A stretch of DNA of 32,194 nt from an uncultured Bacilli bacterium. Lineage in GTDB: Bacteria; Bacillota_I; Bacilli_A; RF39; UBA660. A program made the position numbers and the translations under genes. Positions within the stretch are counted from its first letter, which is position 1. Each line of letters opens with the position of its first letter. The stretch spans positions 1 through 32,194 of the forward strand of contig CANQIE010000012.1 of assembly GCA_947623935.1 (NCBI GenBank), given 5' to 3'. This document shows positions 9,553-18,830 of the stretch, in pieces. Under the pieces are notes generated by a model, which ran no database searches, was not told where the DNA came from, and worked only from the letters and a program-made list of their open reading frames with translations.

Positions 9553-9828
9553 ATGAAAAAAGTTGAATTAGTAGAAGCAGTTGCTGAACAAGCAGGATTA
9601 ACAAAGGCTGATGCTACTAGAGCAGTTGATGCAACATTTGCTACAATCACAAAAGCATTAGTAAAAGGGGACAAAGTTCCATTTGTTGGATTCGGAACAT
9701 TCGCAGTTAGCAAGAGAGCTAAACGTGAAGGAAGAAACCCTCAAACGGGTGCTAAAGTAGTTATCCCTGCAAGAAATGCTGTTACTTTCAAAGCTGGATC
9801 TGCTTTAAAGGAAGCTGTAAATAAGTAA
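9553..9828 (+). CDS. hup: HU family DNA-binding protein
   Basis: MKKVELVEAVAEQAGLTKADATRAVDATFATITKAL...GRNPQTG...IPARNAVTFKAG. Confidence 0.97.
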   Translation: MKKVELVEAVAEQAGLTKADATRAVDATFATITKALVKGDKVPFVGFGTFAVSKRAKREGRNPQTGAKVVIPARNAVTFKAGSALKEAVNK

Positions 9829-9830
9829 GA

Positions 9831-9853
9831 AAAAGCCTAAGGGCTTTTTTTCT
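9831..9853 (+). terminator. rho-independent terminator
   Basis: AAAGCC-taa-GGGCTTTTTTT. Confidence 0.75.
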
Positions 9854-9912
9854 TGGACTTTTTTTGGTATACTAAAGATAACAAAGTAACAAAGAACTAG
9901 AGGTGAGTAAGG

Positions 9913-11004
9913 TTGCTTGAAACCGCGTTAAAATTACTAAACAAGTTAGAAGCCAAAGGATATGAATCCTATATTGTAGGAGGTTTTGTTCGCGATTATC
10001 TTTTGGGAATAGAGTCTCAAGATATTGATATTTGTACTTCGGCAACACCTAAGGATATCCTTACGCTTTTTCCGGATAATGGTCTTCCATCAGAAAACTA
10101 TGGATCGACCGTATTAAATTACAAGGGAGTTCGTTTTGAAATTACCACTTTTCGAAAAGAAAGTGAATACGATGATTTTAGAAGACCTAATAAAGTAGAG
10201 TTTATTACTTCAGTAGAAGAAGATATTAAACGAAGAGACTTTACGATTAATGCGCTCCTTATGAATGTCAAAGGGGAAGTCATTGATTACTTGAATGGAA
10301 AAGAAGATTTGAATCGTAAAGAAATCTGTACTATTGGTCCTAGTGAAGAAAAGTTTAGACAAGATGTATTACGTATTTTAAGAGCTGTTCGTTTTGCTAC
10401 TACCTTACATTTTTCTTTGAGTGCAGAAGTAAAAGACGCGATTCTAAAAGTAAAAGGAAATCTTAAGGAACTATCTTATGAACGAAAGAAAAAAGAACTA
10501 GACTATATTTTTTCAAGTCCCAATGCATCCTATGGGGTATCTTTGTTAATCGAATTAGGTCTTGATAAAGAATTAGAGATTCCTAATTTGAATGAAGTTC
10601 CTTCCTTTGAAGACTTAATTGGCGTATGGGCTTTTCTAAAAAAAGAAGATATTTATCCTTTTAGTAAACACGAAAGAGAACTCATGGCGTCGATTCGTGA
10701 AGTGATGACGAAAAATATTTTTCATCCTTCGGTTTTATACTATAATGACTTATATGTTTTAAGTGTGGCTTCACTTCTATTAGGAAAAAATAAAAAAGAA
10801 GTGATTAAGGCGTATAATCAACTTCCTATTCATCATAGGGAAGACATTATGATTACATCGAGTGAGATTTGTACGCTTTTACATAAAGAAGAAGGGGCTT
10901 TTCTAAAAGAGATTTGGTCGGATTTAGAGAAGAAGATTCTAAAGAAAGAACTAGAAAATTCCAAAGAAGCTATCGAAAGTTACCTTTTAAAATACTATTT
11001 ATAA
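9913..11004 (+). CDS. cca: CCA tRNA nucleotidyltransferase
   Basis: YIVGGFVRDYLLG...DIDICTSATP...RRDFTINALL...RILRAVRFA; TTG start. Confidence 0.95.
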   Translation: MLETALKLLNKLEAKGYESYIVGGFVRDYLLGIESQDIDICTSATPKDILTLFPDNGLPSENYGSTVLNYKGVRFEITTFRKESEYDDFRRPNKVEFITSVEEDIKRRDFTINALLMNVKGEVIDYLNGKEDLNRKEICTIGPSEEKFRQDVLRILRAVRFATTLHFSLSAEVKDAILKVKGNLKELSYERKKKELDYIFSSPNASYGVSLLIELGLDKELEIPNLNEVPSFEDLIGVWAFLKKEDIYPFSKHERELMASIREVMTKNIFHPSVLYYNDLYVLSVASLLLGKNKKEVIKAYNQLPIHHREDIMITSSEICTLLHKEEGAFLKEIWSDLEKKILKKELENSKEAIESYLLKYYL

Positions 11005-11049
11005 ATAGGGACTTAGTGCTATAATAAAGACTAAAGGCGGGTGAGGTTT

Positions 11050-11727
11050 ATGAAAATGACCAATTTAGTACAACTTTTAAAGCAAGGTTATTTTGTTATG
11101 CCTCTTTATTTGTTTCAAAGAAGAGATAAATTAAACTTATCGATGGAAGAGTTTGTTTTCCTTGTTTACTTAGTAAATAGGGGAGATAAAGCTCTTTTCG
11201 ATTTACAAAAAATAAAAGAAGATCTCCAATATGAAACGAAGGAGATTATGAATCTGATTTCGCTTTTGACGGAGAAAAAATTGCTTTCTGTAAACGTGCA
11301 CAAGAACGAACGAGGCATTATGGAAGAGACCATTGATTTATCTCTTTTCTATGATAAAATAGGTCTTCTATTGGTAGAAGATATCAATGCATCGAAAGAA
11401 GAAAGCACGAATATGTATGAACAGTTTGAAAAAGAGTTTGGAAGAACTCTAAGTCCTATGGAATATGAAATTATTAAAGCCTGGATTGATGCCAATATGA
11501 AAGAAGAATTTATTTTAAGAGCTTTAAAAGAAGCGACTTATAATGGAGTAAGCAATTTACGTTATATTGATAAAATCCTCTATGAATGGAACCGAAAAGG
11601 ATTTAAAACAATTGAGGATATTGAACGTCACGAACAGGAAAGAAGAAAGGAAATGAAACCGAAAACGTCTTCGAAAGAGGAGACTTTTGATTATAACTGG
11701 TTTGATGAAGAAGATCATGAAGAATAG
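11050..11727 (+). CDS. dnaD: DnaD-like replication initiation protein
   Basis: C-terminal DnaB_2-type region YEQFEKEFGRTLSPMEYEIIKAW...EEFILRALKEATYNGVSNLRYIDKILYEWNRKG. Confidence 0.9.
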   Translation: MKMTNLVQLLKQGYFVMPLYLFQRRDKLNLSMEEFVFLVYLVNRGDKALFDLQKIKEDLQYETKEIMNLISLLTEKKLLSVNVHKNERGIMEETIDLSLFYDKIGLLLVEDINASKEESTNMYEQFEKEFGRTLSPMEYEIIKAWIDANMKEEFILRALKEATYNGVSNLRYIDKILYEWNRKGFKTIEDIERHEQERRKEMKPKTSSKEETFDYNWFDEEDHEE

Positions 11728-12373
11728 AAGTATGTTATTTGAAAATTATTTAGATGAACTATATCCGAATGCCATATGTGAACTACAATACCACAAGGAT
11801 TATGAACTTTTATTAGCGGTGGTTATGAGTGCTCAGACGACGGATAAAAGAGTAAACTCGGTGACACCGCTTCTTTTTTCCAAGTACCCGACTTTAAAAG
11901 ATTTATATGAAGCCGATATCAACGATATTATGGAAATCATCAAACCTATTGGGACGTATCAGAGAAAAGCACAATATATTAAAGAAATCAGTTACCACTT
12001 AGATAAAGAACAAAAAGGGCGTGTTCCCAATGATAGAGAATACTTAGAGCAACTGCCGGGTGTTGGTAGAAAAACCGTTAATGTGGTTTTGAGTATGCTT
12101 TACGATGAACCGGCAATTGCGGTTGATACGCATGTGGCTCGTGTAAGTAAACGCTTAGGTTTTGCTAAAGAAAGTGACGATGTTTTGACCATCGAAAAAA
12201 AATTGATGAAGTTACTTCCCAAAAAGAACTGGAGTAAGCGTCATCATCAAATGGTTTTCTTTGGAAGATATCACTGTAAAGCCATGCATCCCAATTGTAC
12301 TTCCTGTAAAATGAAAGAAGAATGTACTTTTTATAGAAAACAAACGAAAACAAAAAAGAAAGTAAAAGCTTAA
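11705..12373 (+). CDS. nth: endonuclease III
   Basis: LPGVGRKTVNVV HhH motif, VDTHVARVSKRLG, C-x6-C-x2-C-x5-C FeS cluster loop; ORF opens at 11687, exact start uncertain. Confidence 0.95.
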   Translation: MKKIMKNRSMLFENYLDELYPNAICELQYHKDYELLLAVVMSAQTTDKRVNSVTPLLFSKYPTLKDLYEADINDIMEIIKPIGTYQRKAQYIKEISYHLDKEQKGRVPNDREYLEQLPGVGRKTVNVVLSMLYDEPAIAVDTHVARVSKRLGFAKESDDVLTIEKKLMKLLPKKNWSKRHHQMVFFGRYHCKAMHPNCTSCKMKEECTFYRKQTKTKKKVKA

Positions 12374-12381
12374 TTACTTTC
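12358..12381. terminator. bidirectional terminator overlapping stop codons of convergent genes
   Basis: GAAAGTAA-aagcttaa-TTACTTTC spans the TAA of nth (12371-12373) and the TAA of the minus-strand gene (12374-12376). Confidence 0.7.
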
Positions 12382-12733
12382 TTTTCATTTTGTTTTGATA
12401 GAAAAAGTATCCTCCACCAACTCCACCAGTTGCAAGAAGCGTAACGGCTAAGGGAAGAATGTTACTTTGGCGTTCGTTTCCGGATTTTACCTCTTGCCGT
12501 TCTACTTGACTATAGCCACTGATGCCAGCAGTTCCTTTTCCGGAGTCTTCTTCTGCCTCCCCATTTTGTGTCCCTGTTCCCGTTTCGCTTTCCTCTTCCT
12601 CAGTGGGTGTTGTAGTTGTGGTATTAGATGGAACTTTAGAGGTATCTAGTCCATCGGCTTTTACCAAAGTAGGGGATAGTAAAAAGAAGGATAGGAGGAT
12701 AAGCAACAAAACATTTTTCTTCATTTTTTTCAC
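12374..12733 (-). CDS. secreted/membrane-anchored low-complexity surface protein
   Basis: N-terminal signal peptide, Thr/Glu/Gly-rich linker, C-terminal TM and KMKRK tail. Confidence 0.75.
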   Translation of the reverse strand: MKKMKKNVLLLILLSFFLLSPTLVKADGLDTSKVPSNTTTTTPTEEEESETGTGTQNGEAEEDSGKGTAGISGYSQVERQEVKSGNERQSNILPLAVTLLATGGVGGGYFFYQNKMKRK

Positions 12734-12836
12734 TTCCTTACTAAATCCTATTCGTTATTTTACAAATTATTTCAATTAAGTATCAAAAATTAAAAATAAC
12801 GTTGTCCTAATTTATTCCTTTTCTTCATACATTGTA

Positions 12837-13613
12837 ATGGTGATAAAAGTGGATACAACGACTTATAGTTTTTTAGTAAGTGGTCTTGCCGGATTATCAA
12901 CTTTAATTGGTTGCATTTTTTTGTTTGTTAAGAATAAAGATAAACGCATTTTAATAGGTTCTTTAGGCTTTGCTTCGGGTGTTATGCTTTCCGTTTCCTT
13001 AACCGATTTACTGCCTTCTAGTTTTCAACTATTACAATCCTATTACTATGTTTTTCCGTCCATTATCTTGTGTACCATTTTCTTTGTTGTGGGAGTGTTG
13101 TTTTCGATGCTTATTGATAAATATTTACCAGATATAGAAACGGTTTCCGATATCCATGGTAAAAAGTTATATCGAGTTGGACTGATTTCGATGTTAGCTA
13201 TTGTTCTACACAATATTCCAGAGGGCATCGCCACCTTCATGACTACCAATCAAAATGTCTCATTAGGACTCACTTTAGCTTTAGCGATCGCTCTACACAA
13301 TATTCCGGAGGGAATTAGTATAAGTGTTCCTATCTATTATGCTACGGGAAGTAAACTACGTGCTTTCTTTTATACGCTCGTATCAGGGCTATCAGAGCCG
13401 CTTGGAGCCTTACTTGCTTTCTTATTTTTGAGCCCCTTTATGAACGATTTCATCATGGGACTCTTACTCTCCATTATTGCCGGAATCATGACCCATATTG
13501 CTTGCTATGAACTCTTTCCTACATCCTTATCTTATCAGCATAAGAAAATATCGTATTTGTTTTTTGGAATAGGAGCTTTAGTGATGATTCTAAATCATGT
13601 GTTCTTTGCCTAA
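12837..13613 (+). CDS. ZIP family metal transporter
   Basis: Two HNIPEG motifs (LHNIPEGIATF, LHNIPEGISIS) in a multi-TM protein. Confidence 0.93.
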   Translation: MVIKVDTTTYSFLVSGLAGLSTLIGCIFLFVKNKDKRILIGSLGFASGVMLSVSLTDLLPSSFQLLQSYYYVFPSIILCTIFFVVGVLFSMLIDKYLPDIETVSDIHGKKLYRVGLISMLAIVLHNIPEGIATFMTTNQNVSLGLTLALAIALHNIPEGISISVPIYYATGSKLRAFFYTLVSGLSEPLGALLAFLFLSPFMNDFIMGLLLSIIAGIMTHIACYELFPTSLSYQHKKISYLFFGIGALVMILNHVFFA

Positions 13614-13616
13614 AGA

Positions 13617-13648
13617 AAAACTTCCCTTTGAGGGAAGCCTTTTTTATT
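13617..13648. terminator. bidirectional terminator between convergent genes
   Basis: CTTCCC-tttga-GGGAAG with flanking A and T runs. Confidence 0.75.
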
Positions 13649-16574
13649 GAACTGAAATGGTTCTCGTTAAAGTTACATTTAACGTTTCATATTCGATGGT
13701 ATAAGTAATGGTATAAGTATGAGCACTGGCAGTATCAATTTTTGTTACGACTTCGCCATTTTCATCTTTAATAGTAGTAGTTAAACCACTTGCCATAACT
13801 TCTTCAGTGACATCTTTTTTTGTTTCGGTATCGATTACTAAGATTGGAGGACTAGGCTCTTGATAGGTATCCCCAATAGATAGTTGCTCGAACTGTTTTC
13901 CATTTAAGGAAGCTCTATAGACACTGGTTGGTCCATCTTCTTTAATCGTAACACTTACTTTTTCACTTTCGTTATCTTTAAAATTCTTGAAAGCGGAGCG
14001 TACCGTATAGACACCATTTGGCGATTCAGTCTTGAAACTGTAGGTTGTCTCTGTAGTAAATCCTAATAGAGTATTTCCAAAGTAAACATTGTATCCAAAT
14101 TCTCCATAACTATCGTTGCCACTTGGTTTCTTGGTAACACCCGTCCATTTAAGAACGACTTTCTTTTCTTCGCTATCATATGTTCCAGAAAGGTTAGTAA
14201 CAGGCTCTAGTTTTTGATATTTGGTAGATACTTGAGTAGGTTCGGTTCCCGCTTTAAAGTATTCATACGTAATTTGATCATCCGGTGTATTTTCACTTGG
14301 TAATAGAGCAGGATTACTTCCTACCTCAACGGCTTGATGAACGACACTGGATGGTGCTTTGAAGTCTTGACCATTTTTCGTAAATACGACATTTCCTAGT
14401 AAACGGAATAGTCTAGTTCTTCCATTAACGGCTTGGATATTGGTTTGGTAACCGTCATCGAGACTAGCATATCCGTACCACATACCAATCGTATATTCAG
14501 GATCGTATCCTACAATCCAAGCATCGTTTACAGCATTGTCTGGAAGTTTACGTTTCTTTTTCGTATTGTCATCGAAACTAGAAGTTCCGGTTTTGGCTGC
14601 TACATTAACACCACTTATTTTAGCACCACTTGAAATACCATTATTGACGGCGGTCTTTAAGCAATCGGTAATGATGAAGGCAGTGGAGTCACTCATAACT
14701 TGTTCACGTTCTGGGTTAGCTTCGATTTCTTCACCCGTATCTCTTATCACAATCTTACGAATAGTATATGGTTCTGTATAGTAACCACCGTTCGCAAAAG
14801 CAGCATAGGCTCCTGCCATTTCAATAGGACTTGCTCCAGGGTTATAAGCTCCTAGTGCATGAGCTTCGTGAAGTCCTTCATCACCAATCGGAATACCTAA
14901 GTTGGTAGCAAATTCACGAACGTTATTTTTATTTAAACTTTGTATCGCTTTAACGGCAGGAACATTTCGTGATTGAGCAAGTGCTGTTCTTAAACTAATT
15001 TGTCCCATAAATTGTAAATCTGAGTTATTGATACTAGGTCCATTGGTATAATTCCAAGGCTCATCCACAAATTGTTGGTAGGATGACCAGTTTTCATATT
15101 CGATTCCAGGACCATAGGCAAATATTGGTTTAGCAGTAGAACCTATCTGTCTTTGACGAGTCGCAAAACTTAAGGTTCTTTCTCCTTGACGATTACGTCC
15201 TGCTCCAATGGCAATTAGTTTTCCAGTCGCATTTTCAACAACCGCTACGCCTCCTTGAATATTGTCGGTAATCCAAGGATTAACAGATGTATTTTTATAG
15301 TTAACATTATTATAACTATCTTTAACACTATTGAAGATATTGGTAATTCCTTTTTGTTTTTCTCTATCCATATTGGTATAGATTAAAACCGGTGTTTGGG
15401 TATAAGAAATACCATATTTACTATTTAATTCATCGAGTACTAAATCGATATAACCTTGATATTCGGAATTAGAAGAACTTGCTTTATTACTCGATGCAAG
15501 AAGACTTTCTACCGGAATACTATTAGCAGCATCGGCTTCTTCTTGGGTAATATAACCATGTCTTACCATAAGACTTAATACTTGGCCTCTTCGCTCTTCG
15601 GCTTTGTCAGGATGCCAGTTTGGATTGTAATCACTAGGGGCTTTAAACATACCTGCTAAAACAGCAGCTTCCGCTAAGTTGACATCTTTAATGCTCTTTC
15701 CAAAATACGTTTGAGCAGCTTCTTCAACACCGAATACAATTCCACCTAATGGATGGTTGTTAACATAATATTGAATAATATTCTCTTTGCTGTATTCTTT
15801 TTCAAGTTTGAAAACCGATAGATAAATATCCGTAAACTTACGAAGGATTCCTTTAATACCACTATCTTCCGAAGAAGTGTAACTATTCTTTACGACTTGC
15901 ATCGAAAGAGTAGAGGCACCACCTGCTCCAGGTCTTCTCAACAATTGTTTAACGGTTGCTACTAAGAAACGAGGAGCATCGAATCCATTGTGATAGAAGA
16001 ATCTAGAATCCTCGGTGGCAATAAGCGCATTGACGAAGACTTGAGGAAGATCTTTATAATCGATATTTTCTCTCAACTCAACTCCAATCTTGTCAATTTC
16101 ATTATCGTCTTTATCGTAAATGATACTCGATTCTTTATATTTTAAGTTATCGGGATTAAATTCAGGAGCTGTAATAACGACGTAAGTAAATAATCCTCCC
16201 ACCGCAATCGCTGCAAAAATACAAATCGATAAAATGATAATGGCAATAATATTGAATACTTTTCTTTTCTTAGGACCAATTTTAACATCTTTCATTAAAT
16301 GAGATAGGTAGCAAATAAGTCCAATTCCTGCTCCCATAATAAGGGTAGTAACCAGTCCCATCGTTAAGAAACTAACAACTAACACAAGAACATACAAGGC
16401 AATTAAGATGCCCATTGTCTTAGAATCGATTTTTTCTCTCTTCACTTCTTTAGGTGTTACCTTGGTTGTAGTGTTACTTTTTTTAGTATAAGTTCCACTT
16501 TTGGTATTTTTATTTTGTGTGGAACCTTTGTGTTGTGTACTTTTCCCTTTTATATTCTCTTTTTTTTGTGCCAT
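13644..16574 (-). CDS. ponA: class A penicillin-binding protein (PBP1A-like) with C-terminal Ig/FN3-like region
   Basis: EDSRFFYHNGFD, GGASTLSMQ transglycosylase motifs; AKPIFAYGPG, KTGTSSFDD transpeptidase motifs; start at 16574 after GGAGGTGTC. Confidence 0.95.
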   Translation of the reverse strand: MAQKKENIKGKSTQHKGSTQNKNTKSGTYTKKSNTTTKVTPKEVKREKIDSKTMGILIALYVLVLVVSFLTMGLVTTLIMGAGIGLICYLSHLMKDVKIGPKKRKVFNIIAIIILSICIFAAIAVGGLFTYVVITAPEFNPDNLKYKESSIIYDKDDNEIDKIGVELRENIDYKDLPQVFVNALIATEDSRFFYHNGFDAPRFLVATVKQLLRRPGAGGASTLSMQVVKNSYTSSEDSGIKGILRKFTDIYLSVFKLEKEYSKENIIQYYVNNHPLGGIVFGVEEAAQTYFGKSIKDVNLAEAAVLAGMFKAPSDYNPNWHPDKAEERRGQVLSLMVRHGYITQEEADAANSIPVESLLASSNKASSSNSEYQGYIDLVLDELNSKYGISYTQTPVLIYTNMDREKQKGITNIFNSVKDSYNNVNYKNTSVNPWITDNIQGGVAVVENATGKLIAIGAGRNRQGERTLSFATRQRQIGSTAKPIFAYGPGIEYENWSSYQQFVDEPWNYTNGPSINNSDLQFMGQISLRTALAQSRNVPAVKAIQSLNKNNVREFATNLGIPIGDEGLHEAHALGAYNPGASPIEMAGAYAAFANGGYYTEPYTIRKIVIRDTGEEIEANPEREQVMSDSTAFIITDCLKTAVNNGISSGAKISGVNVAAKTGTSSFDDNTKKKRKLPDNAVNDAWIVGYDPEYTIGMWYGYASLDDGYQTNIQAVNGRTRLFRLLGNVVFTKNGQDFKAPSSVVHQAVEVGSNPALLPSENTPDDQITYEYFKAGTEPTQVSTKYQKLEPVTNLSGTYDSEEKKVVLKWTGVTKKPSGNDSYGEFGYNVYFGNTLLGFTTETTYSFKTESPNGVYTVRSAFKNFKDNESEKVSVTIKEDGPTSVYRASLNGKQFEQLSIGDTYQEPSPPILVIDTETKKDVTEEVMASGLTTTIKDENGEVVTKIDTASAHTYTITYTIEYETLNVTLTRTISVQ

Positions 16575-16575
16575 T

Positions 16576-17142
16576 TTAGACACCTCCATATTCTTCTACT
16601 ACTTTTAAATAATTTATTCTAGGATGATATTGTTCTTCTAACAAATAAGCCTTTTCTTGAAAATAAGTATAGGGGATTGATTTTTGTTCATGTCCCTCTA
16701 TAAATTGAAGCAAGTCTTTCGCAAATAAGAGATACGTTTCATGTCTTTTATTAAAGCGAACAATCAAGAAGCAAATACCTTGATGATCTAATACTCTTCT
16801 CATGTGAAGCAGTTGGTGTTTATGAATGTTTTTTAATGGAAAAGAAGTAATATTATCGGTTTCTTTTGCTTCAAAATCGATGTATCTTCCTTTATAGACC
16901 CCGTTATAGTCCGTTGTTGAAGGACTTTCAAAAAAAGCTTCGGTAATTTTCATGGTATCGTAATTTACTTTTGATATTTTAATAGGTGTTGGTTTTTTAT
17001 AAATAATGGCTCTATCTTGGTCACGATAAAATTCGTTCGTAATATTTAAGTCATTTTCTAGACTCATACCTCGATTGCCATACGTAATGACCTTTTTTAA
17101 CTCCTTTTGTGGGGTGACTTTTATACCTTTGGGGTAGTTCAT
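16576..17142 (-). CDS. recU: Holliday junction resolvase RecU
   Basis: MNYPKGIKV...NRGMSLENDLNITNEFY...TDYNGVYKGRYIDFEAKET; canonical recU-PBP gene pair. Confidence 0.95.
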   Translation of the reverse strand: MNYPKGIKVTPQKELKKVITYGNRGMSLENDLNITNEFYRDQDRAIIYKKPTPIKISKVNYDTMKITEAFFESPSTTDYNGVYKGRYIDFEAKETDNITSFPLKNIHKHQLLHMRRVLDHQGICFLIVRFNKRHETYLLFAKDLLQFIEGHEQKSIPYTYFQEKAYLLEEQYHPRINYLKVVEEYGGV

Positions 17143-17256
17143 GTTATCACCTACATTTCATTATACTATAAAAAGTTTCTATTTACCATAAAAAGTAGTT
17201 GTTTTTTTGTATCTTCTTATTCTATAATGATAGTATAGTAGTGAGGGGTGAAGACG

Positions 17257-17847
17257 ATGAAAAGAGAGTATAATTTGGTTGATCCCGATGGGCTAAGACA
17301 AGAAGAACTCGAAGGAACCGCGAGTGAAAAAGGTCTTTTTAGTAAAAAGTGCTTTTCTTTTGTTGAAGAAAAAGGAAAAGTAGAAGAAGAACTAAATCGT
17401 GTTCCATTTTTGCAGTATGTGTGCAATCAAATGGAGCAAATGTCGTTAAGTGATTATTTTAAGGAATTAGATGCTTTTTGTAAAAAGTACGGTTATATTG
17501 GAAGTGACATGGTGGCTTCTAGTGAAAAAGGAATGACGATTGATCAAAATTTGGTGGCAATCGAGGCTCCTTCACTAGGTGAACTAGCCCTTATATGTTC
17601 ACTTCCTTATTTGTATGATCAAATGCTAACAGAAGTACATCCGATAGTAACTAAAACAAAGCAAAATCACTGTTTTGCACTTTCCTATCATGATCATGTT
17701 TATGAATTTCATCGCTTTGATGAATTAGGAAATCCTAGCGCCAGTAGCAAGTATTATTTTGTAGATTATGGACCCATCGATATTTATCCAGATCCTATCT
17801 TAGTTACTTCTTTTGAGGAAGAAAAAGTTTATCGCAAAGCGAAATAA
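17257..17847 (+). CDS. hypothetical protein
   Basis: ORF 17248..17847, likely start 17257 (MKREYNLVDPDG). Confidence 0.7.
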   Translation: MKREYNLVDPDGLRQEELEGTASEKGLFSKKCFSFVEEKGKVEEELNRVPFLQYVCNQMEQMSLSDYFKELDAFCKKYGYIGSDMVASSEKGMTIDQNLVAIEAPSLGELALICSLPYLYDQMLTEVHPIVTKTKQNHCFALSYHDHVYEFHRFDELGNPSASSKYYFVDYGPIDIYPDPILVTSFEEEKVYRKAK

Positions 17848-17922
17848 GTCTAGTTTTTATATCTTTTGTCGAATCGGTATACAAAGCTGCTAAAATAAGG
17901 TATCTTCTTTTTAGGAGGACTT

Positions 17923-18054
17923 ATGAGGCAAGAACATGTTTTAGAGTTGTTAAGAGGAATGAATAACAAGATTCGTGAAATTGAATTAGAACTAATTCAT
18001 TACCAATGTAAAAAACTAAAAGAAACAAAAGAAAAGAGTACGGTTTATTCTTAA
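17923..18054 (+). CDS. small ORF, 43 aa (MRQEHVLELLRGMNNKIREIELELIHYQCKKLKETKEKSTVYS)
   Basis: Good RBS (AGGAGG), ATG at 17923, TAA followed immediately by a terminator hairpin; absent from the ORF track. Confidence 0.55.
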   Translation: MRQEHVLELLRGMNNKIREIELELIHYQCKKLKETKEKSTVYS

Positions 18055-18092
18055 GAGTCCCCTTGACAAAAAGGGGCTCTTTTTTTTATAAT
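18055..18092 (+). promoter_or_regulatory. composite terminator/promoter: -35 in the terminator loop
   Basis: GAGTCCCC-TTGACAAAAA-GGGGCTC-T(8) hairpin; TTGACA 18063-18068, 18-nt spacer, TATAAT 18087-18092. Confidence 0.65.
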
Positions 18093-18117
18093 AGAAAGTA
18101 CTTTTGGAGGGATAGGT

Positions 18118-18771
18118 ATGACTTATAAAGAATATAAAAAACAAATAGATGAATTAAATCAAGAAATTGTAGCGCATGAGAAGCAACAAGAACAATTGCA
18201 AGAAGAACTTTCTATTTTATCTAAGGATAAAAATTCAATAGAACAAGAACAAAATGCTTTAAAGGTCGAGAAAGAAAATATAAAAGAGAAAAAAGAAACG
18301 CTTAATGCTTTGTTTTTTTGGTTAACATTGTTTGTTTCTTTGTTTTTAGGAACAATTTTTTGCCTTTCTTCTCCTTTTTTATTAGTTGCCAAAGATGTAC
18401 CAAAATTAGCGGTACTCTTGGTGCCACTTAGTTTAGCAGGGATTCTTTCTATTGAAGGTATATCTCCTTCTATTAAATGTTTATTGAAGGACTTAAAGAG
18501 TTTGCAACACGTGGATGTCAAAAAAGAAGATTTAATAAATTCAAAACTATATACTCTTGATGAAAAATATATGCAGAATTTGGAGCAATCTCAAGAATTA
18601 AAAGAAGAAAAAGAAAAAACAGAACAAGAACTTTCTCTTTTATATAAACGAAAGAATACAATTGATGGCATAAGTATAAAGGATTTAATGAAAATTACTT
18701 ATGAAAAAGTAGAATCTAATGTTGATACTCCAGAACAGCAAAAAGAAAAACCAAAAGTAATGACAAAGTAG
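18118..18771 (+). CDS. coiled-coil/TM/coiled-coil protein, copy 1 of tandem paralogues
   Basis: MTYKEYKKQIDELNQEI..., two central TM segments; strongly similar to the next ORF. Confidence 0.8.
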   Translation: MTYKEYKKQIDELNQEIVAHEKQQEQLQEELSILSKDKNSIEQEQNALKVEKENIKEKKETLNALFFWLTLFVSLFLGTIFCLSSPFLLVAKDVPKLAVLLVPLSLAGILSIEGISPSIKCLLKDLKSLQHVDVKKEDLINSKLYTLDEKYMQNLEQSQELKEEKEKTEQELSLLYKRKNTIDGISIKDLMKITYEKVESNVDTPEQQKEKPKVMTK

Positions 18772-18807
18772 AGTCTCCTTGACAAAACGGAGCTCTTTTT
18801 TTAGAAT
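18772..18807 (+). promoter_or_regulatory. second composite terminator/promoter (duplicate)
   Basis: GAGTCTCC-TTGACAAAAC-GGAGCTC-T run; TTGACA 18779-18784, 17-nt spacer, TAGAAT 18802-18807. Confidence 0.6.
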
Positions 18808-18830
18808 AGAAAGTACTTGGAGGGTTAGGT

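Noticed and set aside
9380-9713. Minus-strand ORFs (74 and 77 aa) around the HU gene
   Set aside because: Overlap the terminator, promoter and HU coding region; no independent coding evidence.
18159-18521. Minus-strand 120-aa ORF inside the first coiled-coil paralogue
   Set aside because: Ser/Lys/Phe-rich shadow of the Glu/Lys-rich sense strand; no RBS support.
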